Below are positions 45,831 to 56,589 of a stretch of DNA of 64,000 nucleotides, in pieces. The DNA is from Hydra vulgaris (taxonomy: Eukaryota; Cnidaria; Hydrozoa; Anthoathecata; Hydridae). Every line of letters starts with the position of its first letter. Positions within the stretch are counted from its first letter, which is position 1. Position numbers and translations under genes: made by a program. Under the pieces are notes generated by a model. The model was not told the DNA's origin and ran no database searches. It saw only the letters and a list, made by a program, of their open reading frames with translations. The DNA is taken from assembly GCF_038396675.1 (NCBI RefSeq), contig NC_088931.1, forward strand, positions 60,642,501-60,706,500, read 5' to 3'.

Positions 45831-48290
45831 AATCATTACAAAACTTACTCGATGGTTGCCATTTATAATTCGTATTGTGCGTGAAATAAATTTAAAAACT
45901 TAACTTTTATGCATTATATTTTTTGTATATATTATATTTACATTGTAATTAAAGAGAAATTTTTTTTTCGGTGTATTTTTTCACTGCGAAACTCCATTAA
46001 AAAGACGTTATTTTAGAATTTCATTTATTTTTTATTATTATAAAAGAATTTTTTTATTTTTTTAAAATAAATTTACAAAGTTTAACATATATGTTTAATT
46101 TATGTTCCAATAACTATTAAACATGCAGTAATTATTCCATTGAGACACTGTTTGCATTGATCAAAATATAAAGTTTTGTTTCTGCTAGTGATGGTAATAA
46201 CTGCTTTGAGGTTAATCAAAATATTGTCAGAAACATTTAAAAAGAGCAAACTGGCAAATGTTGTAATGAATAGGTTATATTTAGGGAATTTAAAGCTTTT
46301 AAATTGTTTTTACAGGTCCACTTTTTTCCATTGAAATTTCTATATTTTATGCAAGCAAAATGACTGATGTTAACGAAGTTTACCCACCGTCAGGTATAAA
46401 TATTAAGTGATAACATATAAATGCAAAAAATGGCTTTATTGTTATGCATCAACTGCATTTTTTATTCATTGATATTTTTTGACTATGATTTAAAATTGTA
46501 CACTTGTAATATAAGCAATAATATCATAATATACATAATATTATTATGTATAAGTTATATATTATTTATATATAAGTTATTTATATATAATTATATTTTA
46601 TTATAGATAATATAATTAATATATTATATGTAATATATTATATATAATATAATTATTATATATAATATAATATATATAATTATGTATTAATTTATATATA
46701 AGTTATTATTATTAATAATAACTTATACTTACAATACTTATACTTGTAAATACTTATAATACTTAACTTATGTTTACAATACTGATAAAATCTTTATTGA
46801 TATGAACTTTTGCATTCAAACTTTAATTATAAAACTTTAATTTAACTTGATAACTTTAACATAAATAACGATAACTAAAAAAAGATAATAGTTATTATAT
46901 AGATCATGACCATATGTTTATTTATTATAACTGAGTTATAATAAGTTAAGCTCTGTTTTTACTTATCTTAATTTTAAAATGTTAGGATAAAAATATTAAA
47001 TTCCAGGTTAAAGGAACAAAAATAGGTCTTATATGATATTTATCTTATGTATATCTTGTATTTTGCAGCATGTGTAAGAATATTTCTGTTTGGTGCACTC
47101 TGACTGTTAACAATATTTGCATACTGAAATGAGTAAAAGTGACTTTAACAACCAGAATGTGTTTTTGATAAGTATTAGTAATGACAGGTTAGTAAATATA
47201 GTTATAATAATAATAGTAAAAACTTTTATTTATTGGAATTAGTGAAAGTCTTATATATGATAGACTTGCAAGAACTTTGGGGGACAAATATAGTAATTGG
47301 AGTAAATATTACCTTTGTTTATTACCACAATTAGAGTAAGAAAATATTGTTTTTATCTAAAGAATATTGGATAAAAGTCAATATTTTCTTAAGTATTAAA
47401 TATTATAAAAAACACGTATTAAAAAAAATTATGTATTATAAAAAAACTAAGTATTCAAGTATAAAAAGCACATGTATTATGATTAAGTATATACATCACA
47501 TTAAATATGTTGTCTATAAAGCAGGGGTTGCAATTGGTATTTCAGCTTCAGCTTTAAACTCATTAGCTTAAAAGCTGAAGTTGATCAAGTCAGTTTAATC
47601 AGCTTGATAGCTGGTAGTAAAAGAGAAAAATGCTCCATAAGTATTTCATATTAAAAAAACATGTAGGAAATTATTCAATAAAAATCTCAAATAATGACAA
47701 AGTTTAAACATACATGTAAAAAAATTTTAAATAAAATTTGCCAAAAGTTGTTGCTGTTTATAAATGTTGCTGTCAGAGCCTAGGCCTAGGCTTGCAATTT
47801 TGGGGGACCCAAATTAGCGTTTTTAGAGATTTGTTTAAAAAGTGGTGCCCAAAAACCTAATTCCATTTTTGATTATCTACATAATTTTTTGAGAGTTCAA
47901 AAGTTATTCCAAATTCATAGAATTCAAAGTTATTCCAAAAGATGGTTTTATCTATGAAAATATTGAGTATGAAATCAATCTTGCTGTTTTCATATGTAAT
48001 GCACCAGCTTGTTAAGTGTATTAAGGGACACAATGGTTATAATTGATGTGAGCATTGTGTTCAGAAAGGAGAGTGGTGTGGCAAGATACTACTCCCACAT
48101 ATTTCATCAATTTTAAGCACTAATTCAGATTTTTGTCATCAAAAGCATTCTGAACATCTTAGTGGTGTTTTAAATTGAATTAAATTTTGACATGGTCTCA
48201 AAGTTTCCTTTTGACTTTTTGCATCTAGTATGCTTAGGGGTATGCGAAGACTTATCAACTTATAGTAAAATGACCCAATTGGTAAATGTT
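45831..48290. other. Long AT-rich region, no gene seen
   Basis: Contains an ATA/TATA-rich low-complexity zone (46500-46720). ORFs at 46421-46606 and 47347-47571 have no domains. A patch near 47770-47830 (AGAGCCTAGGCCTAGGCTTG, with a CCTAGG palindrome, then GGGGGACCC) is more GC-rich and could be a small repeat. No gene is supported. Confidence 0.5.
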
Positions 48291-48975
48291 GCGGGTAATC
48301 GACTGATCGATTTGTCCTATTTAGTTCTTTGAGCGTTCACCTGACATACCAGGATCATGATCTGCATGATTAGAATTTTACTAACTTATACGAATGGCAT
48401 TAGATAATACTAGTTACATTGATACATATGTAAAAGTTTGTGTGTTTCTTTTACTGTTGTTGTGTATATTCAATACTCGTTTTGCTGTACTCTTTAATGC
48501 TGTCCCTTCTCTCTGATGTGTGGGATGTGAGCAGGAAGAACTTCTCACCAACAGGTCAACAAATTGGAGATGTTCCGGGTAATCCAACTGAACAATTTGT
48601 TTTAAGTGGTTTTTACTGCTGTCGCCTACAATACCTAGATCACAAACTGCATGCGTAGTACTAGATTGACCTATACTCATTTTCTCACAATTATAATAGA
48701 TGCATGAACACATCTGTAAAATGTTGTGTGTCCTTTTTAATGTTGCTGTGTATATTCATTCAGGTGTACTCTTAAATGCTATTCCTTCGATCTCTTGGTT
48801 GTGTGAGATGTTAGCAATAAGAACCTTTCCCCTACAGGTCATTGAATTGAAGATACTCCGGGTAATCCGACTGAACAATTTGTTTTGAGTGGTTTTTACA
48901 GCTATCACCTACTATACCTGGATTATGAACATCATGAGTAGAACTGGATTGACTTATACTAGTTGTCTCATAATT
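48291..48975. repeat. 283-bp tandem repeat, about 2.4 copies
   Basis: The landmark CGGGTAATCC occurs at about 48292, 48576 and 48859, a period of 283-284 bp. Each is followed by GACTGA..AATTTGT, TAGACTGGATTGACTTATAC-type text, GTGTGT..TTTTTA.TGTTG and TGTGTATATTCA. Copies are roughly 80 per cent alike. ORFs on both strands here (48414-48713 minus, 48440-48658 plus) do not share a frame between copies and are not called. Confidence 0.88.
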
Positions 48976-49110
48976 TTGTTTCTGCTAATGAAGGTGATAA
49001 TTGTTTTGAAATTACAAAAAAAAATGGTTTAGTTACAGAGGTTTTAAAAAGCAAACAAACCCTGTGAAGAATAGGTTATGGTTGAGGAATTTGCAGCTTT
49101 TTAGTCATTT

Positions 49111-49294
<184 letters not shown>

Positions 49295-49297
49295 TTA

Positions 49298-49346
49298 TTC
49301 CGTGCTTCCCAAATGCAACAAGTTTGTTGCATTTGGATGCACGGAA
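49298..49346. repeat. Imperfect hairpin, about 23-bp arms
   Basis: TTCCGTGCTTCCCAAATGCA+ACAA pairs with TTGTTGCATTTGGATGCACG+GAA with one or two mismatches around a minimal loop. Confidence 0.85.
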
Positions 49347-49392
49347 GGAAAAAAGTGATTCTTACGCCAACACATATGTCACATTTAATTAC

Positions 49393-49436
49393 TTTTGACT
49401 TTCGTCCAACATTTGTGTGTTGGACGAAAGTCAAAA
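49393..49436. repeat. Perfect 19-bp inverted repeat
   Basis: TTTTGACTTTCGTCCAACA (49393-49411) and its exact complement (49418-49436) flank the 6-nt loop TTTGTG. Flanking AATTTAATTAC-like words also repeat. With the hairpin at 49298 this forms a two-hairpin cluster right after a TA array, suggestive of a small non-autonomous element. Confidence 0.92.
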
Positions 49437-49677
49437 CCATTAATTTAATTACAAATTATTCGTTTTTTAAAAAACCACAAAAACGCAAATTTAATTGACC
49501 AGAATGTTTTTAAAAACATTCTGAATGTTTTTAAAACATTCTGAATGTTTTTAACAATATAAACAATGTTTTTATTTTTTTAACAAAATGTTTTTATTTT
49601 TTTAACAAAATGTTTTTATTTTTAATTTTTTTAATAAAATGTTTTTAGTTTTATTTTTTTTACTGTAAATCATGCGT

Positions 49678-50139
49678 GGAGTGTTGCTACATCGATTATC
49701 TTATAGCCTGACTCAGAATGGAGTGCTGCTACATCGACTGACAAATAGCCTGACCCGCAAGGGAGTGCTGCTATATCGACTGACAAATAGCCTGACTCGC
49801 AATGGAGTGCTGCTACATTGACTGACAAATAGCCTGACCCGCAAGGGAGTGCTGCTACATCGACTGAGGGTTTGGTTGGGGCAGGCAGTCAATTAATTAA
49901 AAAAAAAATTCCGGTCTTGCATTTTAATTTTTACTTTTTGTCAACTAAATATGGAAAAAACTTTCAGACAACATATAAGAGTTCTATATCTATAGATCCA
50001 GGTTTGAAACAAGCTTTGGACATATTTTCGCGTCACAGTAAGGAAGGAGGCGTGAACTTCCTGGTTAAATGCACTTCGGCGGTGCTCTGTGACAAAACCA
50101 TTAGGACTTCTTGGGACACCTAAAAATATATATATATAT
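49678..50139 (+). mobile_element. SINE-like Hydra-type repeat: 42-bp tandem head plus conserved tail
   Basis: The head is 4.5 copies of a 42-bp unit starting GGAGTGCTGCTACATCGACT (49678, 49720, 49762, 49804, 49846). The body (49868-50125) runs GCAGGCAGTCAATTAATTA, GATCCAGGTTTGAAACAAGC, GGAGGCGTGAACTTCCTGGT, CTCTGTGACAAAACCATTAG to TTCTTGGGACACC. A short TA tail (50128-50139) ends it. I recall this body as a common ending in Hydra gene models, where it creates spurious C-termini. The 83-codon ORF at 49872-50123 is therefore not called a gene. Confidence 0.65.
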
Positions 50140-51157
50140 TAGTGATGTACGGATTAATCAGCATCGGCTTAATCTGCAACTTTTTGCACAAACAGTATTA
50201 GCATTGGCCTCAATTTCCAATTTTCCAACCGATGGTATTTTAATATTTTCATCCTGCATTGTGATAATAATTAAATAATAAACTAAATTTTATACATTAC
50301 CTAGAATTTTGACTTTGTTTACAGGCAATATTATTTATTCTTAAGATGAGTTTATAAGCTTTAATTTAACAGCTGAATGTACTCATACTTTTACTACCAT
50401 TGTGTTGTTTTTAGAATAATTTTATTTTGTGTTGTGTTATTGTTATACTAAAAAGTAACCTATTTAAGCATTGTTATCTATATGTGTTCAAGTATAGCCT
50501 ACTATACTTCTATAATTTTATTTGTTATTTTTGTATTATTTCAATTCACCTCCCCAAGGCAACTGCAATCGAGGAGGCTACTTAAGATATGGTTACAACC
50601 CTCTCTCAACTTTATAACACCGAAACATAATCCTTTACAAACAAGGTCGCTGCGCCAAGAAACAAGTTTAGTGTGGTACTACCAGAGACATGGTGGGGAT
50701 AGAACATCACAAAATAAAATAATTATAAAAACAACTTAATTATTTAAAAATATTTTAAATATCTAAACAACATATGATTGTTGTTATGATATCTTAGTTA
50801 CTATTAAATTAATATAGAATTCTAAGTAAACTGCTTATGATAGTACCATTTTCTTTTTAAAATTGAAATAAAAAGCTTTCTTCGTAAATTGTATTTTTTT
50901 TTTGAAAGTTTTCTTTTCATAGTAAAAAAAACTAAAAAATGTATATTTTTTCAACTGAATTTTTCTAATATCTTTTAAAATAATGGTTTGACTCTAATTT
51001 GAGTCCAAGTATTTGTTTAAAAAGATTACAAGATTTAAAGTTGTATGGTTTTATATTTTCAAAATTTTAATAATTAGTTAGTTAATCGGTATTGGCATCG
51101 GTATCGGCCTTTTCCCATCCATCGGTATCGGCCAAAAAAACGCTACGGTACATCACA
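50140..51157. mobile_element. hAT-like non-autonomous element nested in a TA tail
   Basis: The left end TAGTGATGTACGG (50140) and, inverted, the right end TTTGTGATGTACCG (ending about 51157) are TIRs. The right end has repeated ATCGGTATCGGCC words (51085-51134) and the left has GCATCGGCTTAATCTGC. TA repeats stand on both outer sides (50128-50139; 51157-51176), as if the element inserted in the TA tail of the SINE-like repeat. A less AT-rich internal block (50555-50710, ATTTCAATTCACCTCCCCAA to GAGACATGGTGGGGATAG) has no clear transposase domain and may be a further insertion. Confidence 0.7.
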
Positions 51158-51189
51158 AATATATATATATATATATTTGTATTGATGTA

Positions 51190-51315
<126 letters not shown>

Positions 51316-51589
51316 AGAGGATAACAAAAGTGTTTTTACAGTGAAGTATTTTATACTTATCATCTTATTTAAAACACTTAAATGAATTTATTAGTAAAAA
51401 TTCTTGTTGAAATTGCTTTTACTATCCTTATTTAATATATAAAAAAAGAAATAATACTTAATTTAAAGAAAATTATGTTAAAAATTAATAAATATGAAAA
51501 ATCAGTTTTTTACATTGTAAAATGTTACAAAAGTCTGATTTTTGTAGCATGTAAAATGTTACAAAAATCAAACTTTTGTAATATTTTAC

Positions 51590-52597
51590 ATGTTACAAAA
51601 GTCTTTGTGCGACCCCTTTATCTGTTGTTTATGTTTACATTAGATTTATATAGTTAATGTTTTTATTTTCAGCGTTAATAAAATTGTCATTTTTAAACCC
51701 AATTGGACATTTTGTGCAATAAAAAATTGGTAATTTTGAAAATGAAGCCTACTAGAAAAGAGTTGCCAGAAGTGATGAAGAATCTTGTTGTTTCTCACTA
51801 TCAAAATGGGAAATCACTGTCACAGATAAAAGCTTTATATGCCAAAATTCACAGTTTAGCCTATCATAAAAAAATTTTCTACTGAGGGTTCTGTTCAAAA
51901 TAAACCAAGAACTGGCCGCCCAAAAGTTCTTTCGGAATGAACTGAGAATTGGTTGGTACAAAAAATCAAGATGCAGCCAAAGCTGAGCGCTCCTAAATTG
52001 ACTAAGGATTTAGAACTTGATCTTGGACAAACTGTAAGCGTGCAAACAGTGAGACGATGTTAAAAGAAACAAACTTTTCATGAAAGAGTAGCGAGAAAGA
52101 AGCCCTTCATTTCTAAGAAGAATCGAAAAGCATGTTTAGAATTTGCTAAAAAGTATGTTTTGATGCCTAAAGAGTTCTGGGAGACTGTAATTTTTGCTGA
52201 TGAGAGCAAATTTAATTTGTTTGGATCGGATGGAGGTGTGATTGTTTATAGAAGAGCGAAATATGGTAGCAACAGTCAAACATGGCGAAAGCAACACGTT
52301 ATTGAAATTTGGTTTTCTGATACCTTTCTTAACACTTTTTTCTGTTTTTCTGAAAGATTTTTATATTGTATGAAGACTTTTGTAATATTTTAAACAAGAC
52401 CTTTTTCATGTATCTAAGTTTTTCGAAGGAATTTTCTAAAAATATAATTTTTCTTTTCCAGATCAAAACTAATGTTGCATTAATTTTGATCAATAATAAG
52501 AATTTTATGCATAATTTCACCGAAAAAACCTGAAAAAATATATTATAAATGACCAAATTTGTTAAATAATTCACTGTGCGATGACTTTTGTAACTCT
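51590..52597 (+). mobile_element. Tc1/mariner-like element, decayed
   Basis: The left end TGTTACAAAAGTCTTTGTGC (51590-) and, inverted, the right end GAGTTACAAAAGTCATCGCA (ending about 52597) are TIRs of Tc1 type. Extra copies of GTTACAAAA[AG]TC in both orientations lie at 51525-51600 and form hairpins at the left end. It holds a truncated transposase gene. Confidence 0.75.
51742..52335 (+). pseudogene. Tc1-like transposase, broken and truncated
   Basis: ATG at 51742 gives MKPTRKELPEVMKNLVVSHY then QNGKSLSQI, the first HTH of the paired-like DNA-binding domain. After a deletion comes the second HTH with IHSLAYHKKIF, NKPRTGRPKVLSE (the GRPR hook region), LTKDLELDLGQTVSVQTVRR, ARKKPFISKKNRKACLEFAK (family: RKKPxLSxxxRxxRLxFAK) and ETVIFADESKFNLFGSDGG with the first catalytic D. 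The frame then runs into unrelated sequence after QTWRKQHVIEIWF. The second D and the E/D are missing, and frameshifts and stops (near 51884, 51939, 52062) are present. Inactive. Confidence 0.85.
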
Positions 52598-53184
52598 CTG
52601 TGTGTATGTATAAAGTTATATACAATATATATATAGTTATAAACAATATATGTCAAATTATATTCAATATAAATATAAAATTTTATTTATATAATAGTTT
52701 TATATAGTTTTTTTATCAGTAACTAAAGGAACGTTATCAATTTATTATATGAATCACAAGCATGTGCTTATTTATTACAAGTGCATTTTAAAACGTTGAA
52801 ATAAATGTCGGTTTTAAAATTAAAGGTTGTATTTTTCTACCTTCGATAATGAAAATTACATTTTTATCTGAAGAGTGTTAGAAGAAATCGTAAGAGTTTT
52901 TTGACATATTAAAAATAATGTATGTGTTACCTATAAAATTTAAGACTAACAGTTAACATTAATTTTTTTACAGATTATATTGAAACGAGATATTGTGTAA
53001 AGAGGTTTTCAAAGAAGTCGTTTTAACAACACACAGTCGTTTTAATACACGATTAAAAATCTTTTAAAAGTTTGCTTATTTTCGACAGTGTAATTTTAAT
53101 TATTTTGTTTGAAATAAACCAATCAAGTTATATATAAATTTGCTTTTTCTGTAAATTTAAACATTTAAACGTAGTTTTGCAAGA
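52598..53184. other. Intergenic, no gene seen
   Basis: AT-rich with TATA-rich stretches near 52620-52680. Nothing recognisable. Confidence 0.5.
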
Positions 53185-53410
53185 TTTGCAATGGGTAAAC
53201 CTCGTGGGACCCTTACGGGATACTCGGTGGGCATACCCATATGGGCCCCAGAGAAAACCGCGGCCAAGATCCGGCGGGTTTCCGATAGGTTTCCCATATG
53301 TGTCCCAGTTGCAAACCCAAATGAGCCCTTTAATCTTCCCATACGGTCTTCCCATACGGGACCCAGTTGACAACCCGTATGGGCCCCGTACAGTACCCAT
53401 TTCCAAAAAG
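53185..53410. repeat. GC-rich palindromic repeat (CCCATATGGGCCCC family)
   Basis: The block stands out by composition. It contains CCCATATGGGCCCC, TTACGGGATA, CCATACGGTC, CCCGTATGGGCCCCGTA and GGTTTCCC words in both orientations. The ends ATGGGTA (53190) and TACCCAT (53400) are complementary. Three ORFs cross it, on both strands, because it lacks stops; none shows a protein family. A related fragment flanks the transposon at 42083-45749. Confidence 0.7.
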
Positions 53411-53449
53411 ATTTCCATTAAATTTTTCCAAAAGATTCTGGTCATCAGT

Positions 53450-54290
53450 TTAGATACCTTTGGTTGAAAGATTTTTCTTGGCTGAGGTATTCTAAAAGTA
53501 CTGATGGGGCATTTTGTTTATCTTGTGTATTATTTGCCAATAAATTCAAATTAAGATCACGTAAGTTAACAGATTTGTATTTAAACCCTTTCAATAAATG
53601 GTGTGATGCTATTTGATCATTTTCAAAGCATGAGTCAACAAAAAATAGTTTACATGCATTTACTATGCTTGTCTTTAATATTTTTTTGAGTCATTCCTCA
53701 GGTATAAGTCAACAATAAATGTCATCATTGATGCTAAACGTCAAAGAAAAAATCATAAAAAATCGCAAATACTTCGTCCTGTTGCTGACGCTATAATTTT
53801 TTGCGGTCAAACCAATACACCTTTGAGAGGCCTCAGAGATGATGATACACCTTTGAGAGGCCTCAAAGATGATGATACACCTTTGAGAGGCCTCAGAGAT
53901 GATGATACACCATTGAGAGGCCTCAGAGATGATGATACACCTTTGAGAGGCCTTAGAGATGATGATACACCTTTGAGAGGCCTCGGAGATGATGATACAC
54001 CTTTGAGAGGCCTCAGAGATGATGATACACCTTTGAGAGGCCTCGGAGATGATGATACACCTTTTAGAGGCCTCAGAGATGATTCCCAATATCTTCTAGA
54101 GGCTGGAGAGCATTCGAAATGTGGAACTGGTTGTTTTAATAAACTTTAAATTTTGCTGTGCGCAATGGAAATGATGTTTTGGGCTCTCATCTTAATAGTT
54201 GTTCAAAGAATGTCTCCAACATTTCGAAGACTTTACAAAATGCAATTATTAAATGCTTTGTAAACTTGTTAACAAAAAAGCATGTCATTA
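53450..54290 (+). pseudogene. hAT transposase relic, TTF zinc finger / ZMYM type, with repeat expansion
   Basis: The + strand reads WLKDFSWLRYSKSTDGAFCL then SCVLFANKFKL, the TTF-type zinc finger found before hAT transposases of the ZMYM/DUF4371 type (WxxxFPWLxYSxxxDGAFCxxC). Then come PFNKWCDAI, FSKHEST and, after shifts, KNRKYF/ILRPVADAIIFCGQTNTPLR (family: IxxTIIFCGRxxxPLRGHRDD). Next is the segment LRGLRDDDTP repeated nine times (see 53821), then SQYLLEAGEHSKCGTGCFN and LLNFAVRNGNDVLGSHLNSC and NVSNISKTLQNAII. Stops and frameshifts lie between blocks. The catalytic core beyond is absent. The array keeps the frame, so the repeat region itself is open for 109 codons. Confidence 0.75.
53821..54083 (+). 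repeat. In-frame 30-bp tandem expansion, 9 copies
   Basis: Nine head-to-tail 30-bp units (CTTTGAGAGGCCTCAGAGAT+GATGATACAC) differ by at most two bases. Each codes PLRGLRDDDT, a segment that relatives have once (PLRGHRDD). Near identity shows recent expansion after or around the time the gene decayed. The reverse strand is open too (IISEASQRCI repeats at 53709-54089), which is an artefact. Confidence 0.97.
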
Positions 54291-54350
54291 ACTTCATTTA
54301 AGTTTCTAATTAAAATTTTTAGTTAGAAGTTTAAATGAAGTTAACGACAT
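54282..54350. repeat. Imperfect inverted repeat, 30-bp arms
   Basis: ATGTCATTAACTTCATTTAA+GTTTCTAATT and its complement at 54321-54350 agree at about 26 of 30 positions, with a 9-nt loop. Located at the end of the hAT relic. Confidence 0.85.
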
Positions 54351-54440
54351 ACCTTAATATCCCTTTTGATAGGTAATCCATATTTTTTGGCCTCAATGTG
54401 CAATGCTATATTCCGTGTATTTTTAAATTTCTAAAATAAA

Positions 54441-54454
54441 AGCGTACGTACGCT
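54441..54454. repeat. 14-bp perfect palindrome AGCGTACGTACGCT
   Basis: Directly read; followed at 54466 by a second TACGTACGTA word. Possibly a transposon-end motif or a chance palindrome. Confidence 0.8.
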
Positions 54455-55448
54455 ATGGACTTTTTACGTACGTATGAACTTTTTTAGTAAAAAATAATTT
54501 TTTAAAACCTTAGAAACGTTTTTGCTAAGATAACTTATCTGAGGTCATTTTATTTGTTTCTTTATTTGGTTTGCTTATCAGCGCAGTACTTTTATAATTA
54601 TTTGTGTTTTTAATCATTTATAATTTAATTATACACAAATAATATTAGTGTTTTTAATTGTTTTTAAATTTTTTTAAATTTTATACGGAGCTCTATAAAA
54701 AGATTAATGTCGTATTGTCATCTTCATCTTTTTTGAGCCTTAGTTTATTTTTTTATTTAAAAAAGACCATTGTAAAAAAAGTTTATACTTTATATACAAC
54801 GACGATGCTATGTGACAAGTTTATACTGTTTTTTTTTTCTACGGACATATATATACATTTTTTTCTTTATTGTATATGTATCTTAATTTTTTTACTTAAT
54901 AAACAGCGAAATAATTGTAATAAAAAAAAAAAAAATCTTTTTTTGTTTGTCTCAATTATGTGGAATAAATTTTACATTTTTTTAATTAAAAACATCAATT
55001 TCAAAAAACGCTTTACAAATTAAAAAGATGTAATTAGGAGAAAAGGAGAAAGTTACAAATGGATAATGAAAAATAAAACAACATGATTACGTAACTGTGT
55101 TATTTTTCACACTGAACTATTTTTTAAACTTGATTTTAAAAAATGATTTTATAAAATCGTCAACATATTGTTCAAGTCAACAGCTTTATTTATCAAACAG
55201 TTGTTTATATTACTTTGTCGTTAATTACACTTGAAATAGTACATCTAATATAAGTTTGTATGAAGGAACATTTTCTATTTTCCAACTCTAACTTTTCTCG
55301 ATAGCTCTCTATTAAGGAAATGTGGTACGGTATGAGTTATTCTCATAATTCATTTAATATTTATCAAATCTGTGGTCTATCATCAGGGTATCACCATCCC
55401 GGGCAACGAACATTTTTACATTTTTTTTTGGTAAAAGTTGTGCTTCCT
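54455..55448. other. Intergenic, no gene seen
   Basis: Strongly AT-rich with many homopolymers. The ORF at 54658-55023 is F/L/K/I-rich by composition and not called. Confidence 0.5.
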
Positions 55449-55680
55449 ATCAGGGACGATTCTAAGAATAATATGACGGGTTGGTGAAAATCATTAAAAA
55501 GTACTGACTGCTTTCTAAAAAAAAGTCCATAAAACTAAAAATCACCCGACTAAAATGTGTCAAATGCCTGACTAACCGACTATATTCCTCAAAAAACAGA
55601 CTATATCATGAAAATATCATGCCTTCTCTGAGTGAGAAAAGGAGGGGAAGGTGACACAGGGTATCACCTATACAAGCATC
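55449..55680 (+). repeat. MITE-like interspersed repeat, copy B
   Basis: Starts TCAGGGACGATTCTAAGA and shares the CCGACTATATTCCTCAAA block with 815-1034. The right end near ACACAGGGTATCACC is unclear. Confidence 0.6.
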
Positions 55681-55914
55681 CTCTGTAGAATTGTGGGTTA
55701 TTATAAACAAGCTGAAAAAGCATATTTAAACGGGTATTACTCATCTTATCTTAAGAAACAATACTCCAGGTATTGCTACTTAAAATAAGACTTGAAACAA
55801 AACAAGCATCTGTCTGGTTCTAACAGAAAATAACTCGTAAATCTTTACTTTTAAAATAATATTTTGTATTATAAAAATCGAATTTTTTTTGAGTTGTAAA
55901 ATTGAAAAAAAAAG

Positions 55915-56045
55915 CGGTATTGGTCCAGTGGTATTGGTCCAGCGGTCCAAGCGTCAAGTGGTATTGGTCCAGCGGTCCAAGCGGTCAAGCGGACCAATAC
56001 CACTGGACCAGTCCAGGTCCAGTGGTATTGGTCCAGCGGCCTAAA
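55915..56045. repeat. Repeat of GGTATTGGTCCAGYGGTCCA in direct and inverted copies
   Basis: GGTATTGGTCCAG occurs four times on + and once inverted (CTGGACCAATACC-type, near 55985-56005), with AAGCGGTCAAGCGGACC between. The whole 130 bp is built from one word of about 20 bp and can fold on itself. Both strands lack stops, hence the W/P/T-rich minus ORF at 55869-56099. Confidence 0.85.
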
Positions 56046-56589
56046 TAATTTAATTTTTATTCTCTCAAAAAACAATGGAGAGTATAGAAAGCATTTCAAT
56101 TAAATAAAAAAAAAACTATAAACGATAACAATAAATAATATTAAGAATACTTTTTATATTTATTCTTCTTTTTCATGTAAACAATAACTTTTACATTTAT
56201 TCTATTATAATTGATTATTATTTACAAAAATAAGTAATACAATTTTTTTTTTAACAAGAAACAAAGCAAACGAGTTAGAACAAGAAATTTTTTTATTTTA
56301 ATATTACTTCTTTCTAAATATAGTACTAAAAGTTTCTTAGAATTTTCTTAAAATTCAGATTAAAATCGAAAAAGTGAACAAAATACAATTTAATAAACAT
56401 TGTTTTTTTTATAAGAAACAAAGAAAATTTGAATACATGTTATTAAGTAAGATAAAATGCTTTTTATTGGATCAACTAAAATTAGTTGAATGCCGTCAGT
56501 ATCATTCAAAGTAATATAATCTTCAGATTTGTCCTTAAACAGAACACAATGTTCTTCTAATTTTGTGTTATACCACGTAATTCTACCAA
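56046..56589. other. Intergenic, no gene seen
   Basis: AT-rich. It lies just beyond the 3' end of the minus-strand transposase relic, so part may be its trailer. Confidence 0.5.

Noticed and set aside
48414-48713. 99-codon minus-strand ORF
   Set aside because: It lies in one copy of the 283-bp tandem repeat and is not open in the neighbouring copy.
49872-50123. 83-codon ORF as a small gene
   Set aside because: It coincides with the body of a dispersed repeat and ends at its conserved GGGACACC tail.
53128-53467. Three overlapping ORFs (both strands) rich in Gly, Pro and Arg
   Set aside because: They reflect a stop-poor GC-rich palindromic repeat; none resembles a protein family.
53709-54089. 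Minus-strand ORF with IISEASQRCI repeats
   Set aside because: It is the antisense of the 30-bp expansion in the hAT relic; the + frame is the one with family similarity on both sides.
54658-55023. 121-codon + ORF
   Set aside because: Same reason: homopolymer-driven F/L/I/K content and no recognisable motif.
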